From assembly GCF_900100975.1 (NCBI RefSeq), contig NZ_FNFX01000004.1, positions 248,001 to 312,000 on the forward strand: DNA of 64,000 bases, given 5' to 3'. Source of the DNA: Methylophilus rhizosphaerae (GTDB lineage: Bacteria > Pseudomonadota > Gammaproteobacteria > Burkholderiales > Methylophilaceae). Positions 61,366-64,000 of this stretch are shown here, one piece after another. Made by a program: the position numbers and the translations under genes. Each line of letters begins with the position of its first letter. The first letter of the stretch is position 1. The notes beneath the pieces were generated by a model. The model made no database searches, was not told where the DNA came from, and saw only the letters and a program-made list of their open reading frames with translations.

Positions 61366-61414
61366 TTACCCTCTCTAAAGAAATAAAAACAACTACAAAC
61401 TTGAAAAATTAAAA

Positions 61415-62239
61415 CTAGTGTGATTCATGCGCCATGGCCAGATACACCACGGTCAACATCATGAAAATAAACGCCTGCAAAGCCACAATCAGGATATGGA
61501 AGATAGACCAGCCGACACCCAGGATTGCCCCGAACACAGTACCGGCCAGGCCAGTGGCAGCCCACATACCCAACAGCAGGAAAATGATTTCACCGGCGTA
61601 CATGTTGCCGAACAGTCGCAGTGAGTGTGAAAGCGGTTTGGAGATATATTCAATCAGGTTGAACAGGAAATTGGCAGGCCATACCAGCGGATTTGAACCA
61701 AACGGGGCACAGAACAATTCGTGAATCCAGCCACCCAGGCCTTTGGCTTTAATCGAGAAGAAAATCATCAGCAACCAGACTGCCAGTGCCAGCGCGAATG
61801 TGGTATTAATATCGGAAGTTGGGACGGCACGCCAGTGTTCGAACCCTAATGCATGAGTGATTTTTGCAAAAACATCAATCGGCAGGAAATCCATGGCGTT
61901 CATGGCAAATACCCACAGGAATACGGTGAGGGCAGTTGGTGCGATAAAGCTGTGGCGGTCACCGTGGAAAATATTTTTGACCTGGTCATCAATAAAACCG
62001 AACACCAACTCCACAAATGCCTGGCGCTTGTTAGGCACACCAGCGGTGGCACCACGTGCTATCCACCAGACAAAGCCCATGACAACCAGGCCCAGGATCA
62101 CGGACATCGCCAGTGTGTCCACGTGCAAAGTCCAGAAACTGGTATCACCGACTGCGTGGGCGTTAAATCCCAAGTGATGCTGGATATAACTGGAAGGAGT
62201 CAGCGCGTGCTCGGCTTGTTGTGTGTGCTCGGTTGTCAT
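61415..62239 (-). CDS. atpB: ATP synthase F0 a subunit
   Basis: This 274-residue membrane protein has five or six helices. The essential Arg is in [12 protein letters not shown]. The proton half-channel region at the C-terminus ([18 protein letters not shown]) is intact. Confidence 0.95.
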   Translation of the reverse strand: MTTEHTQQAEHALTPSSYIQHHLGFNAHAVGDTSFWTLHVDTLAMSVILGLVVMGFVWWIARGATAGVPNKRQAFVELVFGFIDDQVKNIFHGDRHSFIAPTALTVFLWVFAMNAMDFLPIDVFAKITHALGFEHWRAVPTSDINTTFALALAVWLLMIFFSIKAKGLGGWIHELFCAPFGSNPLVWPANFLFNLIEYISKPLSHSLRLFGNMYAGEIIFLLLGMWAATGLAGTVFGAILGVGWSIFHILIVALQAFIFMMLTVVYLAMAHESH

Positions 62240-62268
62240 AATCTCAAACTATTTTTTAATAATCTTGT

Positions 62269-62661
62269 CTACACGGGTGTTTGCGATTTCGCCAGGGCAG
62301 CCCCTGAGAACAGGGCAGTGGCGGCCAGTCCAGCGATCAGCGCAAACGGTACCAACGATTGATACAACTTGAACACCGCAAACAGAATCATTGCGACGAT
62401 CAAGATTTTTACTGCTTCAGCCTTGAGCAGATTCAACAGCACCGCCGTTGCCTGCGTTTGGGACTGGCCTTTTTCTGCAATTTTTGCGGCAAACCAGGCG
62501 CCGACGATTACTGCGCCACCACCAAGCAGCGCTGAAATACCCGCAGGCATACCCGCCAGCGCGCCTGCAACCAGTGCCACAACCAGCATCGCAATCGCTT
62601 GCCAGCGCAACATATTGCGATACGTTTGTGTGGCAGATTGATTGGTTTCCAGTGCGGCCAT
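62269..62661 (-). CDS. atpI: ATP synthase assembly protein AtpI
   Basis: This 130-residue protein has about four hydrophobic helices and helps assemble the c ring. It is the first gene of the operon. The ATG at 62661 (MAALETNQ) is preferred to a TTG at 62685; neither has a clear ribosome site. The 160 bases upstream to parB should carry the operon promoter, but I see no convincing one. Confidence 0.86.
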   Translation of the reverse strand: MAALETNQSATQTYRNMLRWQAIAMLVVALVAGALAGMPAGISALLGGGAVIVGAWFAAKIAEKGQSQTQATAVLLNLLKAEAVKILIVAMILFAVFKLYQSLVPFALIAGLAATALFSGAALAKSQTPV

Positions 62662-62821
62662 GGGGTCAAATTGCAAAAAATTCAAGGCAAAATACTACAA
62701 AGACGCGAGATTTTGAAGTATTCACCCGGTGAAGTCAAGCACTGGCATTCACATAACTGCCTGAATGTGCGGGAGAAATCACGCACATAGATTAAATTTT
62801 GCTTTTTTCCGGAGCTTTCCC

Positions 62822-63670
62822 TTATTTACTCGTGAGTTTTGCTATCCAATCATCCAGCTGGTCTAAATTTGCATAGCTTAATTTCAATACACCAGAACCA
62901 TTGGTTTTAGCACTGATATTCACGCCGGCACCCAGTTGCTCGCTCAACTGCGTTTGCAGTACAGCAATATCCGGCTGTACAGACTCCCTGTTCTTTTTCT
63001 TGCCGGTTGGCTCTTGTTGCATCAGACGCTCAACTTCACGCACAGACAAACCGTCCTGTACCACTTTATTCGCTAACAGAATTTGCTGTGCCGGCTCCAC
63101 ACCCACCAGTGCCCTGGCATGCCCCATATCAATCTGGTTATCCAGCAACATGTCTTGCACCATTGGGGTCAGTGTCAGCAGGCGCAGCAGATTGGAGACT
63201 GCCACGCGGGAACGGCCGACGGCGGCAGCGGCTTTTTCATGCGTCATATCAAACTCGTCAATCAGGCGCTTGATACCCATGGCTTCTTCCAGCGGATTTA
63301 AATTTTCGCGCTGGATGTTTTCAATCAGGGCCATCGCCAGCGCAGCTTCATCGGCAATTTCACGCACCAGCACCGGCACTTCGGTCAAACCGGCTTTTTG
63401 CGATGCCCGCCAGCGACGTTCACCGGCAATAATTTCAAATTTTCCTTCAGCAATTTCACGCACCAGTATTGGCTGCATAATCCCTTGTGCACTAATAGAG
63501 TCGGCCAGGGTCTGCAAGGCCTCTTCATTCATGTACGAGCGTGGCTGGTACTTGCCCGGCTGCAGCTGGCTTACGTGCAACGTGCGTAATGTATCTGACT
63601 CGGCTATCGCGTCTACATCACCTGATAACAATGCATCGAGTCCGCGTCCGAGTCCTTTGGGCTTAACCAT
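62822..63670 (-). CDS. parB: Chromosome partitioning protein ParB
   Basis: This 282-residue CTP-dependent clamp has the ParA-contact start (KPKGLGRGLDALL), the ParB/Srx CTP motif AGERRWRA, the ENIQRENLNPLEEA box, an HTH (THEKAAAAVGRSRVAVSNLLRLL) and a C-terminal dimer domain. No parS site was seen in the window by eye. Confidence 0.95.
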   Translation of the reverse strand: MVKPKGLGRGLDALLSGDVDAIAESDTLRTLHVSQLQPGKYQPRSYMNEEALQTLADSISAQGIMQPILVREIAEGKFEIIAGERRWRASQKAGLTEVPVLVREIADEAALAMALIENIQRENLNPLEEAMGIKRLIDEFDMTHEKAAAAVGRSRVAVSNLLRLLTLTPMVQDMLLDNQIDMGHARALVGVEPAQQILLANKVVQDGLSVREVERLMQQEPTGKKKNRESVQPDIAVLQTQLSEQLGAGVNISAKTNGSGVLKLSYANLDQLDDWIAKLTSK

Positions 63671-63718
63671 ACTGCTGATTCCTTGTAATGAATGTTTTAA
63701 AGTTGTGTTTGAAAACAG

Positions 63719-64000
63719 TTAGTTTTTCTGAATAATTTCCTGCGCAAGCTCCAGATAAGCCTGCGCCCCCTTGGACGCGCGGTCGTAGAGCAGCACCGGC
63801 ATCCCATAGCTGGGTGCCTCAGCCAGACGCACATTGCGCGGAATAATGGTCTGATAAACCTTTTTACCGAAATGATTGACTAATTGCGCCGACACTTGCT
63901 GCGCCAACATATTGCGGTTATCGAACATGGTTCTCAACAGCCCCTCAATCTCCAGTACAGGATTCAAGTGAGCACGCACTTTCTTGATGGTATTGACCAG
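63719..64000 (-). CDS. parA: Chromosome partitioning ATPase ParA (N-terminal part outside the window)
   Basis: Only the C-terminal roughly 94 residues are inside the window. [18 protein letters not shown] and the start of the last helix AYLELAQEI are diagnostic of Soj/ParA. It lies 48 bases upstream of parB in the same operon. The frame stays open to the edge. Confidence 0.92.
   Translation of the reverse strand: MVNTIKKVRAHLNPVLEIEGLLRTMFDNRNMLAQQVSAQLVNHFGKKVYQTIIPRNVRLAEAPSYGMPVLLYDRASKGAQAYLELAQEIIQKN

Noticed and set aside
62662-63718. parS site near parAB
   Set aside because: No match to TGTTNCACGTGAAACA was found by eye in this region.

Overview
The window looks like a chromosomal segment of a methylotrophic betaproteobacterium, most plausibly family Methylophilaceae. 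It starts inside an XoxF-type (lanthanide) methanol dehydrogenase gene and ends in the parA-parB-atpIBEFHAGDC-glmUS block that usually lies near the replication origin in proteobacteria. Most of the window is moderately GC-rich core DNA; 38.7-44.7 kb is visibly more A+T-rich and looks acquired.

1-18.7 kb is mainly housekeeping. xoxF (reverse) faces away from a sigma-54 activator gene, and a consensus-quality -24/-12 element lies upstream of xoxF. Then come metX-metW, an alkC-like/prmC/HAD-phosphatase cluster, xthA, pyrE, a DUF937 gene, an RsuA-type pseudouridine synthase, a GT51 peptidoglycan glycosyltransferase, a small 2Fe-2S ferredoxin, a TonB-like protein, mpl, thiD-thiE with a tRNA-Gly(CCC) just upstream, and an MscS channel. 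Two related intergenic repeats with an internal hairpin lie at 8.0-8.4 and 10.4-10.9 kb.

18.7-29.9 kb is a two-partner secretion island. It encodes a TpsB/FhaC-like outer-membrane transporter and a 2911-residue TpsA exoprotein with an extended signal peptide, a TPS domain, a roughly 500-residue Gly/Asn-rich collagen-like or PGRS-like tract, nine related modules and a C-terminal cysteine pair. A diverged fragment of the 3' end of priA lies on the far side of the island from intact priA, as if the island entered at the priA 3' end and rebuilt it.

30-38.7 kb carries priA, argS, a SPOR-domain protein, dsbA, a two-RCK potassium channel with a small membrane protein, an SDR oxidoreductase and a YegP-like protein.

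38.7-44.7 kb is the best candidate for a little-described system. It has a Rad50/SbcC-like ATPase with a short CxxC...CxxC element, a middle protein and a PD-(D/E)xK nuclease in a tight operon. These converge with a 4-base tail overlap on a DNA methyltransferase, which is preceded by a small DUF6471-type putative regulator. This resembles an ABC three-component conflict system combined with a modification module.

44.8-55.5 kb holds ettA, an hsp20 gene with a good sigma-32 promoter, an EAL-like/HDOD protein, an MFS exporter, an HD hydrolase beside a GlxA-type regulator, a FlxA-like protein, and glmU-glmS. 55.5-64 kb holds the complete ATP synthase operon atpIBEFHAGDC, then parB and the 3' part of parA.
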